From: Streptomyces sp. NRRL F-2580
GTDB taxonomy: Bacteria > Actinomycetota > Actinomycetes > Streptomycetales > Streptomycetaceae
DNA length: 60,408 nucleotides
Direction of reading: 5' to 3'
Assembly (NCBI RefSeq): GCF_000720115.1
Contig: NZ_JOIR01000039.1
Coordinates: 1-60,408, forward strand
Shown here: positions 41,452-49,698 of the stretch, one piece after another
Layout of the letters: every line of letters begins with the position of its first letter
Position numbering within the stretch: position 1 is the stretch's first letter
The notes under the pieces: model-generated
Told to the model about the DNA's origin: nothing
Databases searched by the model: none
What the model saw: the letters and a program-made list of their open reading frames with translations, nothing else
Translations under genes and position numbers: made by a program

Positions 41452-43629
41452 TCAGCGCGTTTCGTCCCGCGCGAGCACCCCGGCGGAAGGAAGGATTCCG
41501 TCGCCGGCCCCCTCCGGCCGGGGATCTTGCACCGGTCCCGGCCGCAGGCCGAGCGGGACCTGCGGGCCGTCCGCCTCCCGCAGCCAGCGGCGCAGTACGC
41601 CGTGCACCGCCTCCGCGCCCACCGGTTCCGCTCCCGGTTCCGCTCCCGATTCCGGTTCCGCTTCCGCTCCCGATTCCGGTTCCGGGTCCGCTCCCGGGTC
41701 CGACAGCACCGTGGGCCACATCAGGAACGGGCGCCCCTGCTCCCCGCCCAGGCCGCCGTGCGAGCCGATCTGTTCCTCGAAGGCGTGCACCGCGCCCGTG
41801 TCCGGGTCGTACGCCGAGTTCACCATGATGTCGGCCACGTGCGGGAAGGCATCGGTCCGGCGCACGGCCTCCGCCGCGCCGGGGCCGAAAGGGGACAGCA
41901 GCTCCTCCGCCTCGCCGGGCACGTCGAGCCGGGCCACCGCCCCGCCCGGGCCCAGCACCACCCCGTCCACCAGCACGAAGCCCACGCCCGGATGGTTGGC
42001 CAGGGTCGCCAGCAGGGCGGGGTGCGCGCGCTCGACGCGCTCGCGCGAGGCCCGGCCGGGGACATCGGGGAAGGAGATCAGCGCGAGGTTGCCCGAGGCG
42101 AGCACCACCGGGTCGGACCCCGGCCCCGGGCGGGCCTCCTCCCCCTCCTCCACCGGCCGGTGCAGGGCCGCGAGGACGGCGGCCCGGGCCTCGGCGCCAC
42201 TGCGGGTGCGGCCGGCCCGGCGGGAGACCGGCATCCCGCAGCCCGCCCGGACGAGGTCCTTCAGGGTCAGTCCGTAGCGGCCCAGGAAGGTCTCGCCCGG
42301 GCTCTGGCCGTGGTCCGAGAGCAGCACGATCCGGTACTCCCGCGGGGCGTGCTCGGCGACCCGGGCGATCAGCGCGAGGCTGCGGTCCAGGCGCGCCAGC
42401 ACCTGGTCGGTGTCCCGGCCGCGCGGGCCGGAGTGGTGCGCGACCTCGTCGTAGGCGACCAGGTCTGCGTAGACCGCGGCGCGGCCGGCGAGCATGTCGC
42501 CGATCACCGCAGCGACCACCACGTCCCGTTCGACCACGGTCGCGAAGGCCCGGATCAGCGGGTACAGCCCGCCGCGCGACACCCGGGGCCGGTCCCCGCG
42601 GATCCGCGCCCGCAGCGACTGGCCGATCTCCCGCACCACCTCGGCGACGAAGGACACGGCCGTGCGGACGGCGTTGGCCGGATCGGAGAAGTACGCGAAG
42701 TAGCCCGCGCGGGACCGGTTCGCCCGGCCCCGCCGGGCCGAGACCGAGAGCACCAGCGCCAGTTGGTCGGCGCCCCCGCTGAACAGGTTGCCCCGGCTGG
42801 CCCCGCCGAGCATGAGCAGCCCGCCGTCCCCGGTGCGCGCGACGGCCCGCCGCTGCAGCTCGGCGGCGCTGGTGGGCCGGTTGCAGACCATCACCTCGCC
42901 GGTGTCCTTCTCGTACCAGCGGAAGGCGGGCACGTCGAAGTTGGAGCCGTGCAGGATGCCGAGCTGGCTGGCCCCGGTCTGGCTCGACCAGTCCGTGCGC
43001 CAGGGCGTGATCCGGTGGCTGCGGTCCAGCCAGCCGGCCACGGTGGGCATCAGTCCGCTGCCGCACGCGCCGCGCAGCACCTCGTACCCCACCCCGTCCA
43101 GCTGGAGGAAGACCAGGCCGGGCGCGGCCTCGCCGCCGGCCCCCGGCGCGCCCGCCCCGCGCTGCCTGCGGCGGCGCCGGTCGGCGAGCCGGTAGAGGCG
43201 GCGCCGGTACGCCTCGTCGTCGCGCACCGCGAGTGCGGTGGAGGTCGCGGACGCCACCGCGGACATCACGGCGGCCACCACCACCGCGGTCTCGGGGGCC
43301 GCCTCGCCCCGCCAGGCGGGGATCAGGTCGAGCGCTATGAGCAGGAGCGAACCGTTCAGGAAGAAGACGAGCAGCCCGAGGACGAGGGCGGGCACCAGCA
43401 GCAGGGCCCGGACGAGCACGGGCCAGACCACCGCGCTCAGCAGACCGAAGGCTCCCGCGCCCCAGGCCGCGGTCAGCCCGATCTGCGTGATGCTGTCACC
43501 GTCGTTGGACTGGAGCCGGAAGTCCGGCAGGAGCCCGGCCAGGGCGAGCATGGTGAGGGTGGACGCCGCCCAGACGAGGATCACCCGCAGCAGGGCGCTG
43601 CCCGCGGTCCGCCACCGTCCCCGCCACAC
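41452..43629 (-). CDS. Membrane-anchored phosphodiesterase/alkaline-phosphatase superfamily protein with holin-like N-terminus
   Basis: 725 residues. Residues about 10-135 contain four TM helices resembling the phage_holin_4_2-type domain found in bacterial chromosomes. Residues about 165-620 form a type I phosphodiesterase / nucleotide pyrophosphatase domain: metal-site motifs FLQLDGVGYEVL, WSSQTGASQLGILHG (nucleophile region), VAYDEVAHHSG, LLSDHGQSPG and a final IGSHGGLGGEQGRP. The C-terminal tail has Glu/Pro/Gly repeats encoded by a tandem DNA repeat. The family hydrolyses phosphodiesters, perhaps in lipid or teichoic-acid turnover. Confidence 0.87.
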   Translation of the reverse strand: MWRGRWRTAGSALLRVILVWAASTLTMLALAGLLPDFRLQSNDGDSITQIGLTAAWGAGAFGLLSAVVWPVLVRALLLVPALVLGLLVFFLNGSLLLIALDLIPAWRGEAAPETAVVVAAVMSAVASATSTALAVRDDEAYRRRLYRLADRRRRRQRGAGAPGAGGEAAPGLVFLQLDGVGYEVLRGACGSGLMPTVAGWLDRSHRITPWRTDWSSQTGASQLGILHGSNFDVPAFRWYEKDTGEVMVCNRPTSAAELQRRAVARTGDGGLLMLGGASRGNLFSGGADQLALVLSVSARRGRANRSRAGYFAYFSDPANAVRTAVSFVAEVVREIGQSLRARIRGDRPRVSRGGLYPLIRAFATVVERDVVVAAVIGDMLAGRAAVYADLVAYDEVAHHSGPRGRDTDQVLARLDRSLALIARVAEHAPREYRIVLLSDHGQSPGETFLGRYGLTLKDLVRAGCGMPVSRRAGRTRSGAEARAAVLAALHRPVEEGEEARPGPGSDPVVLASGNLALISFPDVPGRASRERVERAHPALLATLANHPGVGFVLVDGVVLGPGGAVARLDVPGEAEELLSPFGPGAAEAVRRTDAFPHVADIMVNSAYDPDTGAVHAFEEQIGSHGGLGGEQGRPFLMWPTVLSDPGADPEPESGAEAEPESGAEPGAEPVGAEAVHGVLRRWLREADGPQVPLGLRPGPVQDPRPEGAGDGILPSAGVLARDETR
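41623..41700. repeat. In-frame tandem repeat, unit close to GGTTCCGCTCCCGATTCC
   Basis: Irregular copies of an 18-24-bp unit within the 3' part of the phosphodiesterase gene, encoding Glu-Pro-Glu-Ser-Gly-Ala repeats on the minus strand. Such tracts change length easily. A similar tract of CCGGCTCCGACT units lies in the linker of the kinase-MFS gene (about 4275-4350). Confidence 0.7.
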
Positions 43630-43831
43630 ACCGCCACCTCCCGCGAGCCCCGTCCCGCCTTCCAGGCTCGCACAGCCGGGCCCGGCCGGCCGGGCGGAAC
43701 GGAGGGCGCACCGGAGTGCGGAGGGGGCCGGTCAACGCAGGGGACGGCGCGCGGGGGAGGCCGCGTACGGCGGTACGGCGGGACGGCGGTGCGGCAGGAC
43801 GGCTCGCGGCAGGACGGCGCGCGGCGGGGTG

Positions 43832-44236
43832 TCAGGTGCCGTCGTAGCCGGCCGTCGGCATGGAGAGCCTGCGGTGCACCTCGGCCTTCATCGCGGAGGT
43901 GTACTGCGGCTCGGCGCCCCCGGCGGTCTCCAGCCGTACGCCGCGCCGCTCGCACTCGGCGGTGAACTCCTCGACCGAGCGGAGCGCGCGGGCCAGCACC
44001 CGGTGGTTGGCGGCGACGAAGAGGTCGACCTGTCCGGCGTCGACGTCGGACCAGAGCCCGCAGTGGTCGGCGCGCAGCCCGTAGACGAGCAGCTGCTTCG
44101 TGACGACGTAGCCCCGGTCGGCGGCCCAGCGCGCGCACATGGCGTGCTGGCCGCGGGTGTCCACGGCGAAGGGGTCGGCGTCCAGGTCTTCGAGCGGGGC
44201 CAGGCTGGTGATCGCGGCCACGCGCAACTCTTCCAT
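43832..44236 (-). CDS. Small serine-recombinase N-domain-like protein lacking the catalytic motif
   Basis: 134 residues. The middle resembles the N-terminal domain of serine recombinases: DTRGQHAMCARWAADRGYVV, then DAGQVDLFVAANHRVLARAL and EEFTAECERRGVRLETAG. These match the usual QREALRAWAEARG, GEVDVVVV...RLARR and FLxxCExxGVxV segments. The start of the domain (AAITSLAPLED) lacks the Y-x-R-x-S motif with the nucleophile, and there is no DNA-binding C-terminus. It is probably not an active recombinase. ATG 44236 chosen; a longer frame reaches 44317. Confidence 0.65.
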   Translation of the reverse strand: MEELRVAAITSLAPLEDLDADPFAVDTRGQHAMCARWAADRGYVVTKQLLVYGLRADHCGLWSDVDAGQVDLFVAANHRVLARALRSVEEFTAECERRGVRLETAGGAEPQYTSAMKAEVHRRLSMPTAGYDGT

Positions 44237-44367
44237 GCCGCCGGACCCTACTCCGATCCGCCGCCGGAGAGGAGGGGCCCGGCACTTCCGGTTCCGGGCG
44301 GATCCTCGGGGCAGCATCTAGGCTCGTGGACGAGGGCGAGGCGGGGGGCCGAGGGAGGGAGGGCCGG

Positions 44368-45156
44368 GTGCCGGTGGAGATCACCTGGTGGGGTCATGCC
44401 ACATGCACCGTCGAGGACTCCGGGGTCCGGCTGCTGACGGACCCGTTGTTCGCCCGGCGGCTCGCGCACCTGCGGCGGCGGCGCGGGGCGGTGCCACCGG
44501 CCGAGGCCGCGGTGGCGGACGTGGTGCTCGTGTCGCACCTGCACGCCGATCATCTGCACCTGCCGTCGCTGGAGCGGCTCGCGCCCGGCACCCGGCTGCT
44601 CGTGCCGCGCGGGGCGCGCCGGGCCGTGCCGGGGCTGGCGCGGGCCGCGGGGCTGCGCGGGCTGCGGGTGACCGAGGTGGCGGCGGGCGAGGAGGTCACC
44701 GTACGGGAGGGCGTAGGGGGCGGCGTACGGGTCCGGGCGGTCAGCGCGCGGCACGACGGGCGGCGGCTGCCGTTCGGGCCGCACCTCGCGCCCGCGCTCG
44801 GGTACGTGGTCCAGGGCTCGGCGCGGACCTACTTCGCCGGGGACACCGGGCTGTTCGACACGATGGCCGAGGAGGTCGGGCCGCTGGACGTGGCCCTGCT
44901 GCCGGTGGGCGGCTGGGGCCCGTACCTGGGCCCGGGGCACCTGGACGCGGGGCGGGCGGCGCAGGCACTGGCCCGGCTCGCGCCCGCGGCGGCGGTGCCG
45001 GTGCACTACGGGACGTACTGGCCCGTCGGGATGGACGCGGTGCGGCCGCACGAATTCCACGCGCCGGGCGAGGAGTTCGAGCGCCGGGCCCGGCAGCTGG
45101 CACCGAAGGTGACCGTACGGGTCCCCGGGCACGGTGAGCGGGTGCGCCTGCCGTGA
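44368..45156 (+). CDS. Metallo-beta-lactamase-fold hydrolase (UlaG-like)
   Basis: 262 residues. The metal motif HLHADH (H57, H59, D61, H62) and later aspartate in FAGDTG and H in VPVHYGTYW are present. The N-terminal ITWWGHATCTVE strand is typical of UlaG/YtnP-like enzymes. I chose GTG 44368, preceded by GGAGGG 6 nt upstream, over 44326. The stop overlaps the DedA gene as GTGA. The substrate is unknown; UlaG relatives cleave lactones or phosphodiesters. Confidence 0.88.
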   Translation: MPVEITWWGHATCTVEDSGVRLLTDPLFARRLAHLRRRRGAVPPAEAAVADVVLVSHLHADHLHLPSLERLAPGTRLLVPRGARRAVPGLARAAGLRGLRVTEVAAGEEVTVREGVGGGVRVRAVSARHDGRRLPFGPHLAPALGYVVQGSARTYFAGDTGLFDTMAEEVGPLDVALLPVGGWGPYLGPGHLDAGRAAQALARLAPAAAVPVHYGTYWPVGMDAVRPHEFHAPGEEFERRARQLAPKVTVRVPGHGERVRLP

Positions 45157-45809
45157 CGTGGCGCGAGCTCGCGGCGGCGGCTGGCCAGGTGCCGCCGGAG
45201 ACCACCCAGCAGGCGGTCGGGTACCCGGCGTTGTTCGTGCTGGTGGCTCTGGGCGCGCTGGTGCCGGTGATCCCGACGGGCGCGCTGGTGAGTTCGGCGG
45301 CGGTGGTGGCGTTCCATCACCAGTCGCTGCCGTTCGGGGTGTTGCCGGTGGTCGGGGTGTCGGCACTGGCCGCGTTCACCGGGGACATGGCGCTGTACTG
45401 GCTCGGGCGGCGCGGGGTCCGCTCGCGCAACGGCTCGCGCCGGCTGGCGGAACTGCGCGGCCGAGCCACCCCCGAACGGCTGGAGCAGGCGCAGACCAAG
45501 CTGGAAGGGCACGGGGTCATGGTGTTGGTGCTCTCCCGGCTGGTCCCGGCGGGCCGGATCCCGGTGATGCTGGCCTGCCTGCTGGCGCAGATGCCGCCCC
45601 GCCGCTTCGCCCGCGGTGACGCCCCCGCGTGCCTGGCCTGGGCGGTGACGTACGGCCTGATCGGCATCCTGGGCGGCTCGCTGTTCTCGGAGCCGTGGAA
45701 GGGCGTGGCGCTGGCGGTGGGCCTGACCCTGCTGATCAGCGCGGGCCCGGCGCTCTGGCGGCGGCTGCGGGGCCGGGGCCCGGGCCGGAGCCGGCGAACG
45801 GAGGATTAG
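45153..45809 (+). CDS. DedA-family membrane protein
   Basis: 218 residues with five or six hydrophobic segments. The family motif around SRLVPAGRIPVMLACLLAQM and the half-helices GALVPVIPTGAL match DedA/VTT-domain proteins, some of which flip lipids such as undecaprenyl phosphate. Starts GTG within the GTGA overlap, so it is coupled to the hydrolase gene. Confidence 0.88.
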   Translation: MTWRELAAAAGQVPPETTQQAVGYPALFVLVALGALVPVIPTGALVSSAAVVAFHHQSLPFGVLPVVGVSALAAFTGDMALYWLGRRGVRSRNGSRRLAELRGRATPERLEQAQTKLEGHGVMVLVLSRLVPAGRIPVMLACLLAQMPPRRFARGDAPACLAWAVTYGLIGILGGSLFSEPWKGVALAVGLTLLISAGPALWRRLRGRGPGRSRRTED

Positions 45810-45883
45810 ACCTCAAGTGCCCTTCGGGTCCTAGGGTCTTGTCCGTCGGGGCAACGAACAGCAGCGAACGGAGCGGATCCACC

Positions 45884-46342
45884 ATGGAGTACTCGCACAG
45901 CGACGCGGAACTGGTCCGGCAGCCCATCGGCTACTGGAGCTGGGCCGCCTACGACGCGGTCGTCACCCGCACCCGGGGCGCGCTCGCCGGGATCGGCACC
46001 ACCCAGCCGCAGTGGTGGGTCCTGGCCCAGGTGGCCCTGGCCGAGGAGGTGAAGACCCGCGCGGAGGTGACCGAGGTGCTGCGCGGCTACCTCGCCGTGG
46101 GCGAGGAGGCCCTGGGCGAGGAGATCGACACGACCATCGCCCGCGGCTGGATCACCCAGGACGCCGGGGAGCGCCTCGGGATCACCCCGGAGGGCCGGAA
46201 GTTCTACGACGAGGCGGCGGCCCTCCAGGGGCGGTTGTGGGACGAGCGGCACGCGGGCATCTCGGACGAGGAGTACCTGATCACCCTCAAGGTGCTGCAG
46301 CGCTTCATCCACAACACGGGCGGGCGGGCCCGGCACCACTAG
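45884..46342 (+). CDS. MarR-like winged-helix regulator
   Basis: 152 residues with the helical frame and wing of MarR-type proteins: IGYWSWAAYDAVVTRTRGAL for the dimer helix, QPQWWVLAQVAL for helix 2, RGWITQDAGERLGITPEGRKFYDEA for the wing. GGAG is 9 nt upstream of the ATG. The long open frame further upstream is a shadow of the DedA gene. Its TAG stop overlaps the stop of the convergent gene through a shared CTAG. Confidence 0.8.
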   Translation: MEYSHSDAELVRQPIGYWSWAAYDAVVTRTRGALAGIGTTQPQWWVLAQVALAEEVKTRAEVTEVLRGYLAVGEEALGEEIDTTIARGWITQDAGERLGITPEGRKFYDEAAALQGRLWDERHAGISDEEYLITLKVLQRFIHNTGGRARHH

Positions 46343-47481
46343 GACGCGGCCGGCCCCCGGTCCGGGCCGGGGTCGGGGTCTGGGCAGGGACCGGGGCCGA
46401 GCAGCGTGCGGGAGGCGCCGATCGGGAGGTCCCAGAGGTGCTCGCGGGGCAGCCCGGCACGGGACCAGGCGGCCCGGGTGCGGTGCAGGGGTTCCATGAC
46501 CGGTTCGGCGGAGAGCACGAAGGTGGCCCAGTGCATGGGGGCCATCCGGAGCGCCCCGAGGTCGAGGCAGGCCCGGACCGCCTCCTCCGGGTCGGCGTGG
46601 ACGTCGCCGAGCCACCAGCGCGGTGCGTAGGCGCCGACCGGCAGGAGGGCGAGGTCGATGCCGGGGTGGCGGCGGCCGATCTCGCCGAACCAGTGGCCGT
46701 AGCCGGTGTCGCCGGCGAAGTAGACCTTCCGCGGCGTCGGGCTCCGGGTGTCGGTGAGGATCCAGCCGCCCCACAGCGACCGGCAGGTGTCGATCAGCGA
46801 CCGCTTCGACCAGTGGTGCGCGGGGACGAAATCGAAGCGTACGCCGTCCAGTTCGGCCGATTCCCACCAGTCGAGATCGGTGACCCGGGTGAACCCGCGG
46901 CGGCGGAACCAGCCGGCGAGCCCGGCCGGGACGAACAGCGCCGTGTGCCGGGGCAGCCGCTTGAGCGTGGGGGCGTCGAGGTGGTCGTAGTGGTTGTGGC
47001 TGATCACCACCGCGTCCACCGGCGGCAGGTCCTCCCAGCGCACTCCGACGGGAGTCACCCGGGCCGGGGTGCCGAGGATCCGCCGGGACCAGACGGGGTC
47101 CGTCAGTACGGTCAGCCCGCCGGTCCGCAGCACCCAGCTGGCGTGTCCGGCCCAGGTGACCGAGACCGTCCCGGGGGGCGCGGCGGGCAGCGGGCCCGGC
47201 TCGTACGGCAGGTCGGGGATGCCGCGCAGCCCTTCGGGACCGGGCCGGAAGGCGCCTTCGCGGGCGAGCCGGGCGAAGGCGCGGACGCCGGGGAGCGGGG
47301 CGGTCAGCCGGTCCGCGAAGGAGCGGGGCCAGCGGCGGTGTTCGCCGAGCGGACGCGGTTGCGGATGCGGCTGCAGAGGCGGCTCCGACTCCGGCGGTGC
47401 CGGTGCCGGTGCCTGCGTCGGCCGGGGCGCGGGCGCCGTGGACACGGGGGCGGCGGGGGCGGCGTCCGTCCGGTCCCTCAT
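46339..47481 (-). CDS. Metallo-beta-lactamase-fold protein, NAPE-PLD-like
   Basis: 380 residues. A Pro/Ala-rich head (1-48) precedes the fold. The metal motif HNHYDH (H162, H164, D166, H167) follows the strand VDAVVIS, and FAGDTGYGHWF and MHWATF supply further ligands. The VTWAGHASWVLRTGGL strand and the WWGGW-like lid region resemble N-acyl-phosphatidylethanolamine phospholipase D relatives. ATG 47481 has GGAG 8 nt upstream. The aminotransferase-like gene lies 62 bp upstream on the same strand. The substrate is unproven. Confidence 0.87.
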   Translation of the reverse strand: MRDRTDAAPAAPVSTAPAPRPTQAPAPAPPESEPPLQPHPQPRPLGEHRRWPRSFADRLTAPLPGVRAFARLAREGAFRPGPEGLRGIPDLPYEPGPLPAAPPGTVSVTWAGHASWVLRTGGLTVLTDPVWSRRILGTPARVTPVGVRWEDLPPVDAVVISHNHYDHLDAPTLKRLPRHTALFVPAGLAGWFRRRGFTRVTDLDWWESAELDGVRFDFVPAHHWSKRSLIDTCRSLWGGWILTDTRSPTPRKVYFAGDTGYGHWFGEIGRRHPGIDLALLPVGAYAPRWWLGDVHADPEEAVRACLDLGALRMAPMHWATFVLSAEPVMEPLHRTRAAWSRAGLPREHLWDLPIGASRTLLGPGPCPDPDPGPDRGPAAS

Positions 47482-47543
47482 CGAGCGGTCTCCGTTCACC
47501 GGGTCGGGGCAGGCGGGTCGGGTCATCGGCGCGTGTCGGGAGG

Positions 47544-48770
47544 TCAGGCCAGCCCGGCCAGGACCGATCCGAGCCGGTCGAGGGAGCTCCGTACGTGCGG
47601 GAGTGCGAGCGGATCGGGGGCGGTGAGCGCGGCCAGCCGCTCCTGCGGGGTGGCGCCCAGCAGCGGCCCGGTGGACAACCTGACCCGCAGCGCGCCCAGT
47701 TCGTCCGCGAAGCGCTGCCCGCCGGGCGTCGGCGCGCCGAGCCGGCCGCCGAGCCAGTCCTCCAGTTCCATGGCGTCGCCGACCCCGTGCCGGGCGAGTC
47801 CGGCCCGCAGCGGGGTGAGGTCGGCGTAGAGGTGCCGGCCCGCCTGCGGGGGCCGGGCCAGCGCCCCGGCCGCGAGGAGCTCGCGGTGCGCGGCGGCGGC
47901 CACCACGCCGTGCAGGGCGGCGGCCGCGTGGGCGCGTCCGGCGACGGCGTCGGATTCGTCGAGGGCGTGTGCGGCGGCGCCCGCCACGGGTCCGGCGACC
48001 ATCGCTCCGGTGGCGGTGAGGACGTCGAGGGTGCGGGCGCGCAGCCAGGTCCGGCGGGCGGTGCCGGGGAAGCGGATCACGGCGGCGGGCCAGCCGGCGG
48101 GCAGCAGCGCGCCGGACAGGTCGACGAGGACGGCCGCCTGTTCGGGGAGCATCTCGGCGGGGCTCAGGACCAGGGTGTCGTGGGGCCGGTGGACGGTGTC
48201 GCGCCAGCTCTCGTCGCTGACGACGAACAGCCCGGCGGACTCGGCGGCCTCGCAGGCCTCGCGCAGCATCTCGGGCGGCGGGACGGTCGCGGTCGGGTCG
48301 TCGGCGACGGACAGCAGCAGCACCCGCGGGTCGCCGCCCTCGACGCGCACCCGCCGTACGGTCTCCAGCAGCGCGTAGGGGTCCGGTACGCCGCCGCACT
48401 CGGCCGGGGTCGGCACGTGGTAGGCCCGTCGTCCCAGCAGCCGGACCTGCGGGGTCCACCAGGCGGGACAGGGCCGGGGCAGCATCACGTCGCCCCCGTA
48501 CGCCCCGAGCACGGCGAGGAGCAGCGCGGGGGCGCCGGGTCCGGCGGCGACGTGCTCCGGGGAGGTGGCGAGCCCGCGGCGCCCCCAGTGCCGGCAGGCG
48601 GCCTCGCGTACGGCTTCCCCGCCGCCCGGGGGCTCAGGGGCGGCGCGGCCGGCGGCCGCGGCGAGGACGGAAAGCAGTTCGGGGAGCACGGGCAGGCCCG
48701 GCTGGGGTGCGGGCGGCCCGTACCGGACCGGGCCGCGGCCCTCCGTCGCCGTGCGCTGCGTCCCCGCCAC
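47544..48770 (-). CDS. Aminotransferase-fold (class I/II) protein without the PLP lysine
   Basis: 408 residues with the fold-type I aminotransferase sequence course. The pyridine-nitrogen aspartate is kept (D186 in VVSDESW), but the lysine that binds PLP (usual SxSK) is replaced: VDLSGALLPAGWPAAVIRF has G220 there, and P228 replaces the arginine of GWR. The NPTG asparagine is also D (DDPTATV). It is therefore probably not a normal aminotransferase and may be a regulatory or structural relative. GTG start with GGAAGG 9 nt upstream. Confidence 0.75.
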   Translation of the reverse strand: MAGTQRTATEGRGPVRYGPPAPQPGLPVLPELLSVLAAAAGRAAPEPPGGGEAVREAACRHWGRRGLATSPEHVAAGPGAPALLLAVLGAYGGDVMLPRPCPAWWTPQVRLLGRRAYHVPTPAECGGVPDPYALLETVRRVRVEGGDPRVLLLSVADDPTATVPPPEMLREACEAAESAGLFVVSDESWRDTVHRPHDTLVLSPAEMLPEQAAVLVDLSGALLPAGWPAAVIRFPGTARRTWLRARTLDVLTATGAMVAGPVAGAAAHALDESDAVAGRAHAAAALHGVVAAAAHRELLAAGALARPPQAGRHLYADLTPLRAGLARHGVGDAMELEDWLGGRLGAPTPGGQRFADELGALRVRLSTGPLLGATPQERLAALTAPDPLALPHVRSSLDRLGSVLAGLA

Positions 48771-48859
48771 CGTGTGCCGCCTTCCGCGCTCGTCCGGCCA
48801 CGCGCCGGTGGCCCAGGCCTCGACCTGATCTGACCTGCTCCTGAACCCCGATCCTGACC

Positions 48860-48865
48860 TTTATA
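48860..48865 (-). promoter_or_regulatory. A/T-rich promoter candidate for the aminotransferase-like gene
   Basis: On the minus strand TATAAA lies inside an A/T-rich island (48857-48875) that stands out in this GC-rich DNA. It is about 90 bp upstream of the GTG. The leader between holds four TCAGG/CAGGTC repeats. No clear -35 hexamer. Confidence 0.4.
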
Positions 48866-48926
48866 CGATTATTTGTGGCTCTGTGCCCGTTACCTGGACG
48901 TAGGGAGCCGACCGCGGGCGCCGGGC

Positions 48927-49499
48927 TCAGCCCTTCCGCCCCACCAAGCCGAGCAGCCTGGTCTGCGCGTTCGCACCGGCCGGCACCTCCAGCGGCGCCG
49001 CGAACATCCCGCTCGCCGCGAGCGCGTCGGCGTACGGCATGACCTCCTTGATGGAGAACTCGACGAGGCCGTCCGGCAGCCTGTCGTCGGCGCCGATGCC
49101 CCGCGCGAGGTCCCACGTGTGCACGACGCAGTCGGCGGTCAGCTCCGAGCAGTACGCCGAACCGAGCGCGGGCCCGTACGAGAGCCGCACGGTCCGGTCC
49201 AGCGCGCCGGACGCGGCGAAGGCGGCGTGCGCGGCGGCCGAGGCCTCTTCCCATGCGGCCACCGGGTCCTCGCCCAGCACGTCGCCGGAGAACGCGTCGC
49301 CGAGCTCCTCGACGGTGCGGCCCTCGGTGACCAGCGGCGGGATCCAGAGCTGCTCGCCGGTGACGTGGTTGACCAGCTCCCGCACGTTCCATTCCGTGCA
49401 CGGGGTCGGCGCGTCCCACTGGTCGTCCCTGACGGCGCGCACCCGTTCGCCGAAGAGCCGCAGCGCCTCGGCGTGCTGTTCGAGCAGCGTCTCCGGCAT
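48927..49499 (-). CDS. TIGR03086-type (DinB/mycothiol maleylpyruvate isomerase-like) metal-binding protein
   Basis: 190 residues. The N-terminal four-helix bundle has the pattern WDAPTPCTEWNVRELVNHVTG typical of the mycothiol-dependent maleylpyruvate isomerase/DinB-like group, and a second histidine in DCVVHTWDLARGIG. These proteins bind a divalent metal and often use mycothiol. ATG 49499 with GAGGG just upstream; the frame up to 49622 has no start support. Confidence 0.85.
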   Translation of the reverse strand: MPETLLEQHAEALRLFGERVRAVRDDQWDAPTPCTEWNVRELVNHVTGEQLWIPPLVTEGRTVEELGDAFSGDVLGEDPVAAWEEASAAAHAAFAASGALDRTVRLSYGPALGSAYCSELTADCVVHTWDLARGIGADDRLPDGLVEFSIKEVMPYADALAASGMFAAPLEVPAGANAQTRLLGLVGRKG

Positions 49500-49698
49500 G
49501 GCCCTCACCGTCCTCTGCCATGTCAACGCCCCCTGGGGCCACTCTCCTCGCACCCGCATCGCCCTGCCACCGACCGGCCGTGGATGCGGCCAACCCCCTT
49601 GGTGCACAAGGATGGTGTCCACATGTCAAAACGCATATCTCAGATGACGAACTGATCGTCTACGGTGGTCGCAACGCTTTCGACGAGGAGGGCCGGCC

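Noticed and set aside
41452..43629. Prophage signal from the holin-like domain
   Set aside because: The holin-like part is the membrane anchor of a chromosomal phosphodiesterase. No capsid, tail, integrase or lysis genes are near.
39478..43965. A 1495-codon open frame on the plus strand
   Set aside because: It runs antisense across the SRPBCC, permease and phosphodiesterase genes. It is an effect of high GC (few stops), has Gly/Arg/Glu-rich composition and no domain.
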